Shown: one piece after another, positions 26,230 through 35,036 of the stretch | Position numbering within the stretch: position 1 is the stretch's first letter | Layout of the letters: every line of letters starts with the position of its first letter | Assembly: GCF_000212855.1 (NCBI RefSeq) | Contig: NZ_GL890993.1 | Location: 700,683-764,682, forward strand | DNA from: Streptococcus sanguinis SK355 | GTDB taxonomy: Bacteria > Bacillota > Bacilli > Lactobacillales > Streptococcaceae | Direction of reading: 5' to 3' | DNA length: 64,000 nt | Translations under genes and position numbers: made by a program | The notes under the pieces: model-generated | Told to the model about the DNA's origin: nothing | Database searches by the model: none | What the model saw: only the letters and a program-made list of their open reading frames with translations

Positions 26230-26982
26230 ATGATGAAGAAAAAATATCTCCCTCTGCTTTTAGCAGTTTCCTCAATTTTCCTTCTGTTTTTATCAGCCTG
26301 CAGTTCCAATAAAGGAGGCAATACTAATGGTTCCAGCTCTGAAGTACAAAAAACGGAAGAGGGAATTTATGAGCATCTGAAAAATGCTAAAAATAAAATT
26401 TGGTATGTGGCAGATGAAGTATCTAAGGAGAGTCATCCTTTTGCTGTCTATGTTTTTAATAAAGGAAAAGTAAAAGGTTATACAACTTTCAATAGGGATG
26501 AAGGTAAATCCTTTGGCGAGCTGTCTAAAATGACTGATGAAGAAATCATGGAGTATTATGAAAGTCAGGAAGGGACTTTTTTGAAACATATCTATGATGT
26601 GACTGCCAGCAATGCAGAACAATTTCCAGACGAGACTCAATATAAGGAATTAGCAGAAGCGCTGAAACCTTATGGAGATGGTAAGGGCAAGTTACCAACG
26701 GCTGATTTTCAGGTTAAGCTTGTAACAGATGATACAGGTAAAAATATTGCTACTGAAAATATTGAAATTGATTTTTTAGATGTTAGTAAGCCGGACCGGA
26801 ATTTTGGGAATTTTTGGAATTATACCTTGAAATTAAAACATGTTACGAGCACAACCAAGGTTTATAATAGTACTTATAATGGTTTTGAAACAGAGGATGA
26901 TCACAAGCCGCTCTTTGTCACTCGTAGTAAGAATGAATTCAAACTGGATACCTTAAAAACTAAAGGGATTGACGTTGAATAA
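26230..26982 (+). CDS. lipoprotein of the secretion-like regulon
   Basis: 250 residues. Signal peptide and lipobox LSAC (Cys about residue 24), a Ser/Gly/Asn-rich linker, then a mixed globular domain (about 40-250). Its own palindrome-type promoter marks it as a member of the regulon although the toxin region separates it from neighbours. The start could be ATG 26230 or the adjacent ATG 26233. Family not recognised; single-gene transcript ending at a terminator. Confidence 0.8.
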   Translation: MMKKKYLPLLLAVSSIFLLFLSACSSNKGGNTNGSSSEVQKTEEGIYEHLKNAKNKIWYVADEVSKESHPFAVYVFNKGKVKGYTTFNRDEGKSFGELSKMTDEEIMEYYESQEGTFLKHIYDVTASNAEQFPDETQYKELAEALKPYGDGKGKLPTADFQVKLVTDDTGKNIATENIEIDFLDVSKPDRNFGNFWNYTLKLKHVTSTTKVYNSTYNGFETEDDHKPLFVTRSKNEFKLDTLKTKGIDVE

Positions 26983-26988
26983 AGATGG

Positions 26989-27022
26989 AACTGGAAAGAA
27001 ACTTATCTTTCCAGTTTTTTTT
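26989..27022 (+). terminator. terminator of the lipoprotein gene
   Basis: Stem AACTGGAAAGA/TCTTTCCAGTT (26989-26999, 27006-27016) with a long T-run. It closely resembles the terminator at 25158, and the sequence after both is related. Confidence 0.9.
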
Positions 27023-27211
27023 GTCTTTCAGAATGGACATTCTTATGCTGGATCCCCAAGAGTCAGTGTCAGAATGCGAGATAAAATCTGCGAAGCTTAT
27101 AGATGAGTGTTTTGAAAAGAATTTATAGAGAGCCCCGAACATCTATGTTGATGAATTGATTTCTTGAAGAAAGATTTTTCAATGCGATTTAACCCACTTT
27201 AAAAGTTTTTT

Positions 27212-27434
27212 TGCTGGTTTGATACTATCAGAAGTCGTAAGAACAATGCGAAAAAACCACGCCGGTTCCCGACACGCCGCAGAAAGAAATAGTTCTGCCG
27301 CCCCTGTGTTCAATATATAGAGAACGTAAAAAAGCCCTTATCTATTGCAGTAGATAAGGGCTTTGGGGTAATAAGCAAATGCTTAGAACCAGTTTTGGAA
27401 CATTCATTATACCCTATTTTTTCAATTTTGTCAA
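27212..27434. pseudogene. toxin-antitoxin repeat copy 2, toxin headless
   Basis: Keeps the in-frame toxin tail (from CWFDTIRSRKNNAKK to TRRRKK), hairpin and antisense promoter, but an in-frame TAA at 27200-27202 lies just upstream and no start codon remains. The upstream 27020-27200 is a degenerate copy of the region after 25190, so the whole block was duplicated and its middle lost. Confidence 0.8.
27328..27399 (-). ncRNA. putative antitoxin-like RNA (copy 2)
   Basis: Minus-strand -35 at 27429-27434 (TTGACA), 17 nt, -10 at 27406-27411 (TATAAT), and the same terminator hairpin. The segment matching the toxin start has diverged (CCAGTTTTGG), so it may no longer pair with the copy 1 toxin. Confidence 0.55.
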
Positions 27435-27494
27435 TGGGGATCAACTTAAAGAAAGGTCTTTTTCAGTGTTCTTTATCTTGCTTTGAAAGTTTTT

Positions 27495-27715
27495 TGCTGG
27501 TTTGAGACTATCAAAAGTCGCAAGAACAGCGCGAAAAAACCACGCCGGTTCCCGACACGCCGCAGAAAGAAATAGTTCTGCCGCCCCTGTGTTCAATATA
27601 TAGAGAACGTAAAAAAGCCCTTATCTATCGCCGTAGATAAGGGCTTTGGGGTAATAAGCAAATGCCTAGAACCTATTCGGAACTTTAGTATACCCTATTT
27701 TTTCAATTTTGTCAA
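27495..27715. pseudogene. toxin-antitoxin repeat copy 3, toxin headless
   Basis: Toxin tail, hairpin and antisense promoter retained, toxin N-terminus absent. Copies 3 and 4 lie in a tandem duplication with a period of 281 bp. Confidence 0.8.
27611..27680 (-). ncRNA. putative antitoxin-like RNA (copy 3)
   Basis: Minus-strand -35 at 27710-27715 (TTGACA), 17 nt, -10 at 27687-27692 (TATACT), same terminator hairpin. Confidence 0.52.
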
Positions 27716-27775
27716 TGGGGATCAACTTAAAGAAAGGTCTTTTTCAGTGTTCTTTATCTTGCTTTGAAAGTTTTT

Positions 27776-27999
27776 TGCTGGTTTGATACTATCAGAAGTC
27801 GTAAGAACAGCGCGAAAAAATCGCGCCGATTCCCGACACGCCGCAGAAAGAAATAGTTCTGCCGCCCCTGTGTTCAATATATAGAGAACGTAAAAAAGCC
27901 CTTATCTATTGCCGTAGATAAGGGCTTTGAGGGTAATAAGCAAATGCTTAGACCCAATTCAAGAGCCTTTATTATACTCTAATTTTTCTATTTTGTCAA
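27776..27999. pseudogene. toxin-antitoxin repeat copy 4, toxin headless
   Basis: Same structure as copies 2 and 3; a Pro-to-Ser change in the tail (KKSRR). The 80 nt before it are identical to those before copy 3. Confidence 0.8.
27892..27964 (-). ncRNA. putative antitoxin-like RNA (copy 4)
   Basis: Minus-strand -35 at 27994-27999 (TTGACA), 17 nt, -10 at 27971-27976 (TATAAT), same terminator hairpin. Confidence 0.55.
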
Positions 28000-28043
28000 C
28001 CTGTTTTTTTATACCAAATACAGAAATTTTTAGGATGTTTGGA

Positions 28044-28361
28044 TTATGTTCCCGCTAGAAAAGGCAGAAACTTTGATAACCAATTGAGCAAGATATAGCC
28101 GAACAGTAGTCCCGAGGTGATGAAACCTAGGAAAATTGCAAAAGTGTAGGAGGCTAGCTGAAAGCGAGGATTCTTTAAATCGTTCCAAGCGACTCCAAAA
28201 CTTCCACCAAGACCGCCGCAGATGGATGTCAGTGTGAGAATGAGAGTACGTTTAAGTTTGGAGTGAGCTAGACTAGAATAGCTGAAAGCAACAGGAATTT
28301 GCCAAAGCAGCCAGACTAGTAAAGTTAGAAAGGGATGTTGTTGGATAAAACTGGAAATCAA
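28044..28361 (-). CDS. small membrane protein, DUF1294-like
   Basis: 105 residues on the opposite strand to the locus, TTG start with AGAGG 7 nt upstream. Three transmembrane helices; the KLKRTL then GGLGGSFGVAWNDLKNPRF pattern resembles the DUF1294 family (KRxA ... GGSxGA ... KF) in divergent form. No clear terminator. It may be a bystander that entered with the repeats. Confidence 0.5.
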   Translation of the reverse strand: MISSFIQQHPFLTLLVWLLWQIPVAFSYSSLAHSKLKRTLILTLTSICGGLGGSFGVAWNDLKNPRFQLASYTFAIFLGFITSGLLFGYILLNWLSKFLPFLAGT

Positions 28362-28440
28362 TAAACTGCCTCTTAGGTTATATTTCTTCTTATTTTATCC
28401 CAAGAAAGGGCAAAAATCAATCTAAAACAAGGTCTTCTGC

Positions 28441-28479
28441 TTTATCATAAAGCCTTATGAGATTTTGATAAAGTATAAT
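28441..28479 (+). promoter_or_regulatory. palindrome-type promoter 6 (TrsD/TrsE block)
   Basis: TTTATCATAAA at 28441-28451, 22 nt, -10 TATAAT at 28474-28479. Confidence 0.77.
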
Positions 28480-28516
28480 GTTTTTATAATATAAAATAGA
28501 GAAAAGGATAGGATTT

Positions 28517-29221
28517 ATGGCTCTAAAAAAACCAAGTTCTTCCAAAAAAATGGGAAAAAAGAAAAAACAAGAAACAACTGGAAACGGTAATAGTCGGCTT
28601 GGGAAGATTGCGGAAAATCAATTTTCTTATGATACAAAGGAGTTTGAAAATCGCGATTTTCTTTCTACGGTCGAATTGCTGGACACTAAGGCAATCTTAA
28701 ACAATGTCAAGGGACAGCCGATTGCTTTGGAAAATGGCTACTCAGGCTATCTGCAAATCATGGAAGTGAGAGGGAAAGATTTGAACTCTCTTTCGGACAA
28801 TGAGCGGCAGCGAACCATTCAAAACTTCAGGAAATGGAACTCTGAGATCACCTTTGACTATATGTTTGAGTCTACAACCTTACCGACAGATACTTCCGAA
28901 CAGATTATTGAGTCTAGACGGATTTTAAATGAAGTTCGGCGAGAAATGAGCAAGACTGGAATCAGTGAGAACCGAATGGAGCAGCTGAAAGATCGGGAAA
29001 GTATTCTCATGCAGAATATTCTGTCAGAAGAAGCTGTCGAGCAGGAGTTATACAATGCAGAATTTTTAATCTGGCTTTACGGAGACACTATTGAAGATTT
29101 GCATAGGCAGGTGCGTAAGGCCCAGACTAGCGGAAATGGGGATTTTGTTCCAGTTATTGTTTCGGCTAGCAAAAAAGAGCAGATTCTCAAGCAGTACAAC
29201 AATCAAAATGAAAAGGTGTAG
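28517..29221 (+). CDS. TrsD-like T4SS protein
   Basis: 234 residues, soluble. Lys-rich N-terminus (1-20), then a conserved-looking domain with NGYSGYLQIMEVRGKDLNSL and a helical region (about 130-200). Position (directly before the VirB4-like gene, 5 nt apart), size and the GYxGYLQIMEV pattern match TrsD proteins of staphylococcal/enterococcal conjugation systems, recalled from memory. Second gene pair of the locus with its own palindrome-type promoter. Confidence 0.65.
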   Translation: MALKKPSSSKKMGKKKKQETTGNGNSRLGKIAENQFSYDTKEFENRDFLSTVELLDTKAILNNVKGQPIALENGYSGYLQIMEVRGKDLNSLSDNERQRTIQNFRKWNSEITFDYMFESTTLPTDTSEQIIESRRILNEVRREMSKTGISENRMEQLKDRESILMQNILSEEAVEQELYNAEFLIWLYGDTIEDLHRQVRKAQTSGNGDFVPVIVSASKKEQILKQYNNQNEKV

Positions 29222-29226
29222 TAGAG

Positions 29227-31164
29227 ATGTTTTTAAAGAAACGAAAAGTTAAAAAGTTGATAGCTAGAGGCTATGACTTGCCCTTTATCAGCCGGATTCA
29301 GCCTCAAGGGAATATTGACTTTAAATCGGATGACCGCTATTGGAAGTCAGGGGATGGTTATCATGCAGCCTTGTTTGTAACGGGGTATCCGACTGGTGGC
29401 TTGAATGACTACTGGGGTACTGAACTGATGCAGGTTCAGGGAACCAGAGCATTTATGCATGTCACTCACTTAGATAATAAGCTGGTGCAGGAAAAGGCCT
29501 CCAAGGCTGTCGAAGAAAAGAGTTCGCGGATTGATGAAAATCAAAAAGCAACTAAGAATCAGGCCGAACTGGATGAAGTGCAGGATTTGATGTTGCTGGA
29601 ACAGGATATTCGCCACAATAACTCGGGCGTTAAGGGTATTTGGACTCGTATCTATGCTTCGGGGAATACTGAAAAAGAGCTGTTTGAAAAAATGTCTGAG
29701 ATTAAAAATGGGGCGCCTAAATTTTCCATGACGTCCTTTATCGGCGAGCAGGACATTGAGTATCATTCACCTTTTGTTCCGCCTTTGCGTCAGAAGGATT
29801 TGCCTAATCACCGTCAACCTCAGCCGGTGCCGGTACGGGATTTGTCTGGTGGTTATTGGTTTAACCACACCAAGCTGGCAGATCCGCATGGGACTTACTT
29901 TGGCTACACGCCAACCAGCGGTGCAGTCAACCTAGACTTCCTACAGAATGATGATATTCGGACTCGGCCTTTTATGTTTGTAGCCGGTGCTCCTAAAATG
30001 TATCAAAAGAAGTTCGTCCTTAAGCACACGGATTCCCTCTATGCCCGAGGACACAAGATTATCAATATTGACTTGGATGGGACTTTTCATGATTTGACAA
30101 AGTTTCAATACGGGAAAGTGCTTAGTATGTCTGGTGGTGCTAATAAAATCAATATCATGCAGGTTCTCCCAACCATGACCAAGGAAAATGGAGTTGAAGT
30201 CGATGAAATCGGCTCCTTCCGTCTACATGTGGCTAAGCTAAAAAGTATTGCTCAGGTGCTGAACCAGGAGATTACTTCTGACGATCTGTTGCGCTTAGAA
30301 GATTTGATTACAGATTTTTATGTATCTATTGGCTTATGGCAGCACAATGCAGAGAAGAATGCCGAAAAGATTCATATCACAACGATTGTTAATGATGAGC
30401 ATCCTCGTCTGTCTCAGTTTTGTTCGTTTTTGGAACAGCGTTATCGGGCAGCAGGAAAGGCCGGAAATGATCATGATACGAGATCAGTAGGGCGTATTTC
30501 CAAAACTTTCAGCTCTCTCAATAAAAACTACGGTCCAATCTTTGATGTCTACACCAACTTTGAAGATTTGTCAGAGGAGCAAGTGGTGACGATTGATCTG
30601 TCGGAGCTGACTAAGACACCTATGCTACTTAATCTTCAGCTGACCCAGGTTTTGTCTCTGATTTCTTCTTATGTGGTCAATAACGGGAAAATTCAGCGGC
30701 AGAAGCGCAAGCAAAATCTGTCCCTGACTCATGATCAGTTGACTCACTATGTGATTAATATTTCTTCAGCACAGATGGTTTTGGATATTCGCTATTCTCA
30801 GTCAGTAACTTTCCTGGCTGATATGATTGAGGAAATGGGGACGAACTATGCAGGAGTTGTACTGGAAATGTCCTCCCTGCAGAATGTTTTGGTTGCCAGC
30901 GGAAATACAACCCTAGATATTTATGCATCATCCATCAGGCGGATTTTCTCCTTGATGCAGTATCGTGTCTTTGCTAATACAGATGAGACTACAGTCCACC
31001 TACTGGCAGACGCTCTGAGAGAGTCCATGACAGAGTCTGAGCTGGAAACTTTGCCTAACCTAGTTCAGGGGCAGCTCTTTCTCAATATCGCTGGGCATGG
31101 GAATGTTGTCTTTAACCAGGAATTTTTAGGGAACGAACTAGAAAGATATGCCAGTGTAGATTAG
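29227..31164 (+). CDS. TrsE/VirB4-like protein with degenerate ATPase motifs
   Basis: 645 residues. The N-terminal part carries the family hallmarks RIQPQGNIDF, GDGYHAALFVTGYPTG and later GTYFGYTPTSGAVNLDF of TrsE-type VirB4 proteins. Where the P-loop should be (about 250-262) it reads VAGAPKMYQKKF: no GxGK[ST]. Where Walker B DEA is expected (about 509-518) it reads YVINISSAQ. It is otherwise full-length without a frameshift, so it looks like a maintained pseudo-ATPase with a structural role rather than decay. Confidence 0.8.
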   Translation: MFLKKRKVKKLIARGYDLPFISRIQPQGNIDFKSDDRYWKSGDGYHAALFVTGYPTGGLNDYWGTELMQVQGTRAFMHVTHLDNKLVQEKASKAVEEKSSRIDENQKATKNQAELDEVQDLMLLEQDIRHNNSGVKGIWTRIYASGNTEKELFEKMSEIKNGAPKFSMTSFIGEQDIEYHSPFVPPLRQKDLPNHRQPQPVPVRDLSGGYWFNHTKLADPHGTYFGYTPTSGAVNLDFLQNDDIRTRPFMFVAGAPKMYQKKFVLKHTDSLYARGHKIINIDLDGTFHDLTKFQYGKVLSMSGGANKINIMQVLPTMTKENGVEVDEIGSFRLHVAKLKSIAQVLNQEITSDDLLRLEDLITDFYVSIGLWQHNAEKNAEKIHITTIVNDEHPRLSQFCSFLEQRYRAAGKAGNDHDTRSVGRISKTFSSLNKNYGPIFDVYTNFEDLSEEQVVTIDLSELTKTPMLLNLQLTQVLSLISSYVVNNGKIQRQKRKQNLSLTHDQLTHYVINISSAQMVLDIRYSQSVTFLADMIEEMGTNYAGVVLEMSSLQNVLVASGNTTLDIYASSIRRIFSLMQYRVFANTDETTVHLLADALRESMTESELETLPNLVQGQLFLNIAGHGNVVFNQEFLGNELERYASVD

Positions 31165-31172
31165 GAGATGAT

Positions 31173-31841
31173 ATGCTTGTTTTACGGTTTAACAACTGGT
31201 TTTACTCAACCAAAACCTTAAAAACCTTCTTTTGGCTGCGTTGGATTGCAACAGTAGCTTTTGGTGCTGCTTTTCTGCTCGGCTTTGGTCTGAACTTAGC
31301 CTATTTAATGGCGCTATCTGGAGGTCGATTGGTGACGATGACTTTTTCTGTCTCCTTAATTGTTGGAGCAGTTGTTCTTTGCTTTCTCCTTGCTCAGGGA
31401 AAGTATCAGGCCATTGTTCCAGTTTTGCTGCTGACTTTTCTCCCTTCTACGCTCTTGACAGAGTTTGGGGTGACAGCGGATTTATATTTGGTTTTGTTGC
31501 TGTTTATCTGCTATTTAGAGTCTGTTCATCGCCGGTTTGTGGTTAGTGTAATAGCTAAGCTGAGTAAAGAATTTTCTCCTCTATATAGCAAACGTCTGAA
31601 TAATAAGAAGCAATATCGGGCTTATCGTCATGCCTATATGGTGCTGGAACTGTTGAATCCTGATGATTTTCGGCTGACCAAGGAAGTGACTAAGACAGTA
31701 TCAGACAAAGTCACAGGGCTGAATGAAAAAGAAATCACCAGAACTTTCAAAATCAAGGGTTTATGGGGCTCGACAACTATTACTGATGAGCTCTACACTA
31801 GTCCCCAAAAAGGCCGTTTTTCTGTCAGACGAAAAATTTAA
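31173..31841 (+). CDS. membrane protein of the secretion-like locus
   Basis: 222 residues. Four transmembrane helices in the first 120 residues, then a basic cytoplasmic C-terminal domain (about 120-222). AGGAG site; 8 nt after the VirB4-like gene, hence co-transcribed. Family not recognised; the position next to VirB4 suggests a platform component. Confidence 0.75.
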   Translation: MLVLRFNNWFYSTKTLKTFFWLRWIATVAFGAAFLLGFGLNLAYLMALSGGRLVTMTFSVSLIVGAVVLCFLLAQGKYQAIVPVLLLTFLPSTLLTEFGVTADLYLVLLLFICYLESVHRRFVVSVIAKLSKEFSPLYSKRLNNKKQYRAYRHAYMVLELLNPDDFRLTKEVTKTVSDKVTGLNEKEITRTFKIKGLWGSTTITDELYTSPQKGRFSVRRKI

Positions 31842-31908
31842 TGCGTAAAATCAATATAGAAAGGACTTCAGGCGGAAAGGGGACTCCCTCTGCCTGAGGA
31901 AAATGTAA

Positions 31909-32244
31909 ATGGTAAAGTACAGACTTGTCCGGCCAGATGTAAAAAAAGCTGAAATGCATGAGGAGAGGGAGGCGGAGTCTTCGCATTCTACAAAAAGACG
32001 TATCCGAGGCCCCATTTCCCTCTATAAGGATACCGTGGAATCCTATCGTGCCAAAAAGGAATCTGTCAGCAACTATTACCAAAACATGGTAGATGAGCAA
32101 AAAACCTACTATGATCATGGTGATGACTGGCAGATTCAGGAGCAGTACAAAAGAGACCGTGAATTTATCAAAAAGCTCTTAAAATACGGTCTGGTTGTAG
32201 CTGTCCTCGTTGTATTGTACTGGCTTTTACGAACTTTTTTTTGA
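31909..32244 (+). CDS. tail-anchored small protein of the secretion-like locus
   Basis: 111 residues, highly charged N-terminal region (KKAEMHEEREAE) and a single C-terminal transmembrane helix (about 91-109, LVVAVLVVLYWLL) with only a few residues after it. GAGG site. Followed after 15 nt by the wall hydrolase gene. No family recognised. Confidence 0.7.
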   Translation: MVKYRLVRPDVKKAEMHEEREAESSHSTKRRIRGPISLYKDTVESYRAKKESVSNYYQNMVDEQKTYYDHGDDWQIQEQYKRDREFIKKLLKYGLVVAVLVVLYWLLRTFF

Positions 32245-32259
32245 GAGGTGTAGAGAAGT

Positions 32260-33699
32260 ATGGTATCAGAAACAGCCAAGAAAGCAGCTAAGAAAGCAGT
32301 GAAGGGTGCGGTTAAAAAGGCTATCTTTTTAAAAGTCTTTCTTTGGATTGGAATTCCTGTTCTGCTTATCTTGCTGATTATGTTTCTATTGGCAGCTATC
32401 CTGATGGGAGGAGGAGCTGAAAGTAGCGGCGGATCCAGTGATTGTAATCCAAGTGGTCAAACCTCTCCCAATACAACAGAAGAAACAACATCGGCCAATA
32501 GCTCTATAGAAGAATTTGTCAAACAGCACGAGAAAGCCTATTTAGACTCCTGGAAAGTAGGTGGCTTTTTGCCGTCTGCCTCTATCGTACAGACCCAGAT
32601 TGAGACCTCTTTTGATCAGAGTGTCCCATCTTTTGGTCAGGCTCATAATATGGGTGGGGTCAAATGGAATAAAAGGTCAGATTTTACTCAGACTATTTCT
32701 TTATATGGAAATAGCTCCGTAGCTGAGAGCGGACCAGGTACAAAAGTTGGAGATGGGACTGGAGGAGAATATGCATTCTTCTCAACCTTTGATTCTGGTA
32801 TTGTCGGCAAGGCAGAGTTTATGAAAAATCAGACTCTCTATAAGGGGGCTATTAACAATACGGACGGAATCAGTACGCTTAGTGCCATTGCAGATGGTGG
32901 TTGGGCAACGGATCCATCCTACAAGACTAAGTTGCACGACCTTTACAACAGCTTGGGCTCTAAGTTTAAGTGGCTAGATGAGAAGGCCATCTCCCAGTAT
33001 GGCTCTAGCCCTGTAACATTAACTTCTTCTGGCGGTGATTCTTCGGGCAGTGAAACGGATAGCGGTTCCCCTTCATCCAGCGGACCTAAGAAAAAAGGTT
33101 GTAAAGATGGCAGTTCGACTGGGACCAATGGTGATGCTGTTGATGGTTCAGGCAAGGTGCCAGAGGATATAACTGCTGCAATCTATACTCCAAGTACTCT
33201 TCCAGCTAGCTTAAATCCTTATCTTTTAGATCCAAGAGCTTTTGGTATGGAATATGGTGGCAGTGGAGCTAACTGGGAACACCCTGATGAGTTCTATCTG
33301 GCTGGTCAGTGTGTTAATCTGACTATCAGCTTTGGGAATATTCTGTGGGGCCACAAGGGAGTTGTCATTGGGAACGGAATTGACCAAGCAGATGCCTGGG
33401 CAAGAATCTTTGGGAATTCTACAAAGAAAGCACCCAAAAAAGGAGCTATCTTTTCCTGTCTAAGTGACAGCGGGAATCCTGCAGGGCATACTGGGATTGT
33501 CTGTCATGTCTTTGAAGACGGCAGTATCCTGACCTGTGAGCAGAATAGTTCAGTTAGTGGTACAAATGCAGGTAAACCTTTTACTTGGCACTACTGTGTG
33601 ATTAGGCCGGCTGAGCAGGCAGAAAAACATTATGAGTTTGCTTATCCAGATGATAGAGAGCCTAATCTAGGCGGTAATAAAACGGGAGCGAGTAACTAG
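32260..33699 (+). CDS. VirB1-type wall hydrolase with GH73 and CHAP domains
   Basis: 479 residues. Membrane anchor (about 22-50). Glucosaminidase-like domain (about 85-240) with PSASIVQTQIETSF, whose Glu fits the catalytic acid, and HNMGGVKW. Ser/Gly-rich linker (245-295). CHAP amidase/peptidase domain (about 320-455) with catalytic Cys in GQCVNL and His in GHTGIVCHVFEDGSI. It would open the peptidoglycan for the channel, as VirB1/TrsG/Orf14-type proteins do. Confidence 0.88.
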   Translation: MVSETAKKAAKKAVKGAVKKAIFLKVFLWIGIPVLLILLIMFLLAAILMGGGAESSGGSSDCNPSGQTSPNTTEETTSANSSIEEFVKQHEKAYLDSWKVGGFLPSASIVQTQIETSFDQSVPSFGQAHNMGGVKWNKRSDFTQTISLYGNSSVAESGPGTKVGDGTGGEYAFFSTFDSGIVGKAEFMKNQTLYKGAINNTDGISTLSAIADGGWATDPSYKTKLHDLYNSLGSKFKWLDEKAISQYGSSPVTLTSSGGDSSGSETDSGSPSSSGPKKKGCKDGSSTGTNGDAVDGSGKVPEDITAAIYTPSTLPASLNPYLLDPRAFGMEYGGSGANWEHPDEFYLAGQCVNLTISFGNILWGHKGVVIGNGIDQADAWARIFGNSTKKAPKKGAIFSCLSDSGNPAGHTGIVCHVFEDGSILTCEQNSSVSGTNAGKPFTWHYCVIRPAEQAEKHYEFAYPDDREPNLGGNKTGASN

Positions 33700-33719
33700 C
33701 CAGACGAAAAGAGGTAATG

Positions 33720-34325
33720 ATGAATCCGAGAAAGAAAAGAAAATTAATGATCACCCTAATTTGCTTAGGTACGGTGCTCTTCATAGCCATGCTTGTAACA
33801 GTGTTTTTAAATAGGCAGGCTAGGAAGAAGGCAAGAGAAGCGGAGATTTCTCAGACGAGCTCTATAGATGGGTCTTCTGAAAGCTATTCATCTCAGTCGT
33901 ACCGTGAACCAACACCTAACGAGAAAAATTATCAGCATGCGCGTGCAACCCTAGAGAGACCAGAGAGCGTGGTGACTGAAGAGAAAAAAAATAAAGTGGC
34001 TGAAGCTTTAAAAATAGCGGTCGAGGATATCAAAAAGCATCCTGATACAGCAAATATCTCCGGGAATATGGATAATCATTTAGCCTCTACTTCTAGCCCC
34101 ATGGTCCTAACGTTTGCTATGGCCATAAATTTAGCTGGTTATAACATAGATGAAAGTAAAACAGAGGTTTTTAAGTCCTACAGTGATGATGTGCTTCAGT
34201 TCCTCTGTGTCATGACCAAGGAAGGGAAGGAAAATTCCTATTTTGTCGGTAACTACAATGACTATACCGGCCAGCTTCAGATTGCTTCCTACCACGGTGG
34301 CAATATCAGAGTTCGGGGAGACTGA
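33720..34325 (+). CDS. single-helix membrane protein of the secretion-like locus
   Basis: 201 residues from ATG 33720; the ATG at 33717 is only 2 nt from the GAGG site, so the second is preferred. Short basic N-terminus, one transmembrane helix (about 10-30), Ser-rich linker, and an extracytoplasmic domain (about 60-201). No family recognised. Follows the wall hydrolase by about 20 nt. Confidence 0.72.
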   Translation: MNPRKKRKLMITLICLGTVLFIAMLVTVFLNRQARKKAREAEISQTSSIDGSSESYSSQSYREPTPNEKNYQHARATLERPESVVTEEKKNKVAEALKIAVEDIKKHPDTANISGNMDNHLASTSSPMVLTFAMAINLAGYNIDESKTEVFKSYSDDVLQFLCVMTKEGKENSYFVGNYNDYTGQLQIASYHGGNIRVRGD

Positions 34326-34423
34326 CTTTATTCATTAACTATTGCTGTATATTCTCACTGCAACTGGTGAAATAAATCGGTTTAGATTATACTAGAAGAC
34401 AGAAAAGCAAAAGGAGAGGTTGT

Positions 34424-34849
34424 ATGCATAGTCATTTAAATGCAATAGAATTGGATCATCTAATTGAGCAATGCCAAAGTGGCGAGCTGAATGCAGCGGA
34501 TTTGGATCCTCTCCTGGTCTACGAGATGGAACTCAGAATTAATGAACGCTTAGCAGAAGATCAGGAGCCTTTGATGTTTACTTTTCACGAAGTTGCCTAT
34601 AACGGCTTTGTTCCGAAGGCCCACTCTGTTTGGGTTCGCGACCGTGATTATGTTAGGTTGTTTGGCTTTCTCTTTTTCACAGTAGCTTTGATTCTTTTAT
34701 TGCTTTGGATTTTTTCTGGTGGAAGCTTATTCAGTGGTAAAAATTTTCAATCTATCTTAAACTTACTCTTCCTTTCTATTGTAACTTTTCTCATGCTTCT
34801 CTTAGTTTCCAACAAACCAGAGGATGATTTAGAAAAAGAAAACAAGTAA
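34424..34849 (+). CDS. two-helix membrane protein
   Basis: 141 residues: acidic cytoplasmic N-terminal domain (1-75) and two C-terminal transmembrane helices (about 82-102 and 110-128). AGGAGAGG site and its own -10 TATACT (34388-34393) without the palindrome. Terminator directly after. Function unknown. Confidence 0.72.
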   Translation: MHSHLNAIELDHLIEQCQSGELNAADLDPLLVYEMELRINERLAEDQEPLMFTFHEVAYNGFVPKAHSVWVRDRDYVRLFGFLFFTVALILLLLWIFSGGSLFSGKNFQSILNLLFLSIVTFLMLLLVSNKPEDDLEKENK

Positions 34850-34876
34850 GCACTGCTAATTTTAGCGGTGCTTTTA
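34848..34876 (+). terminator. terminator after the gene at 34424
   Basis: Stem AAGCAC-T-GCTA / TAGC-G-GTGCTT followed by TTT. Confidence 0.8.
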
Positions 34877-34963
34877 TAATTATTCGCATCTTATTTTATT
34901 GCTTGGTTCCAACAATCCAGAGTGAAAGTGGTTGCGAAAGGTCACAGAAAAATAGTAAAACTA

Positions 34964-35003
34964 TTTACGATAAACAGAAAAACGCTTACTCCTGAGCTAT
35001 AAT
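34964..35003 (+). promoter_or_regulatory. palindrome-type promoter 7 (LPXTG protein)
   Basis: TTTACGATAAA (one mismatch) at 34964-34974, 23 nt, -10 TATAAT at 34998-35003. Confidence 0.68.
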
Positions 35004-35036
35004 GGGAATAGCAAATAATTGAAAGGACATTCTGTT

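Noticed and set aside
27212..27999. Regular repeats as a possible CRISPR array
   Set aside because: Units of 220-281 bp with coding and promoter content and only four copies; not short repeats with unique spacers.
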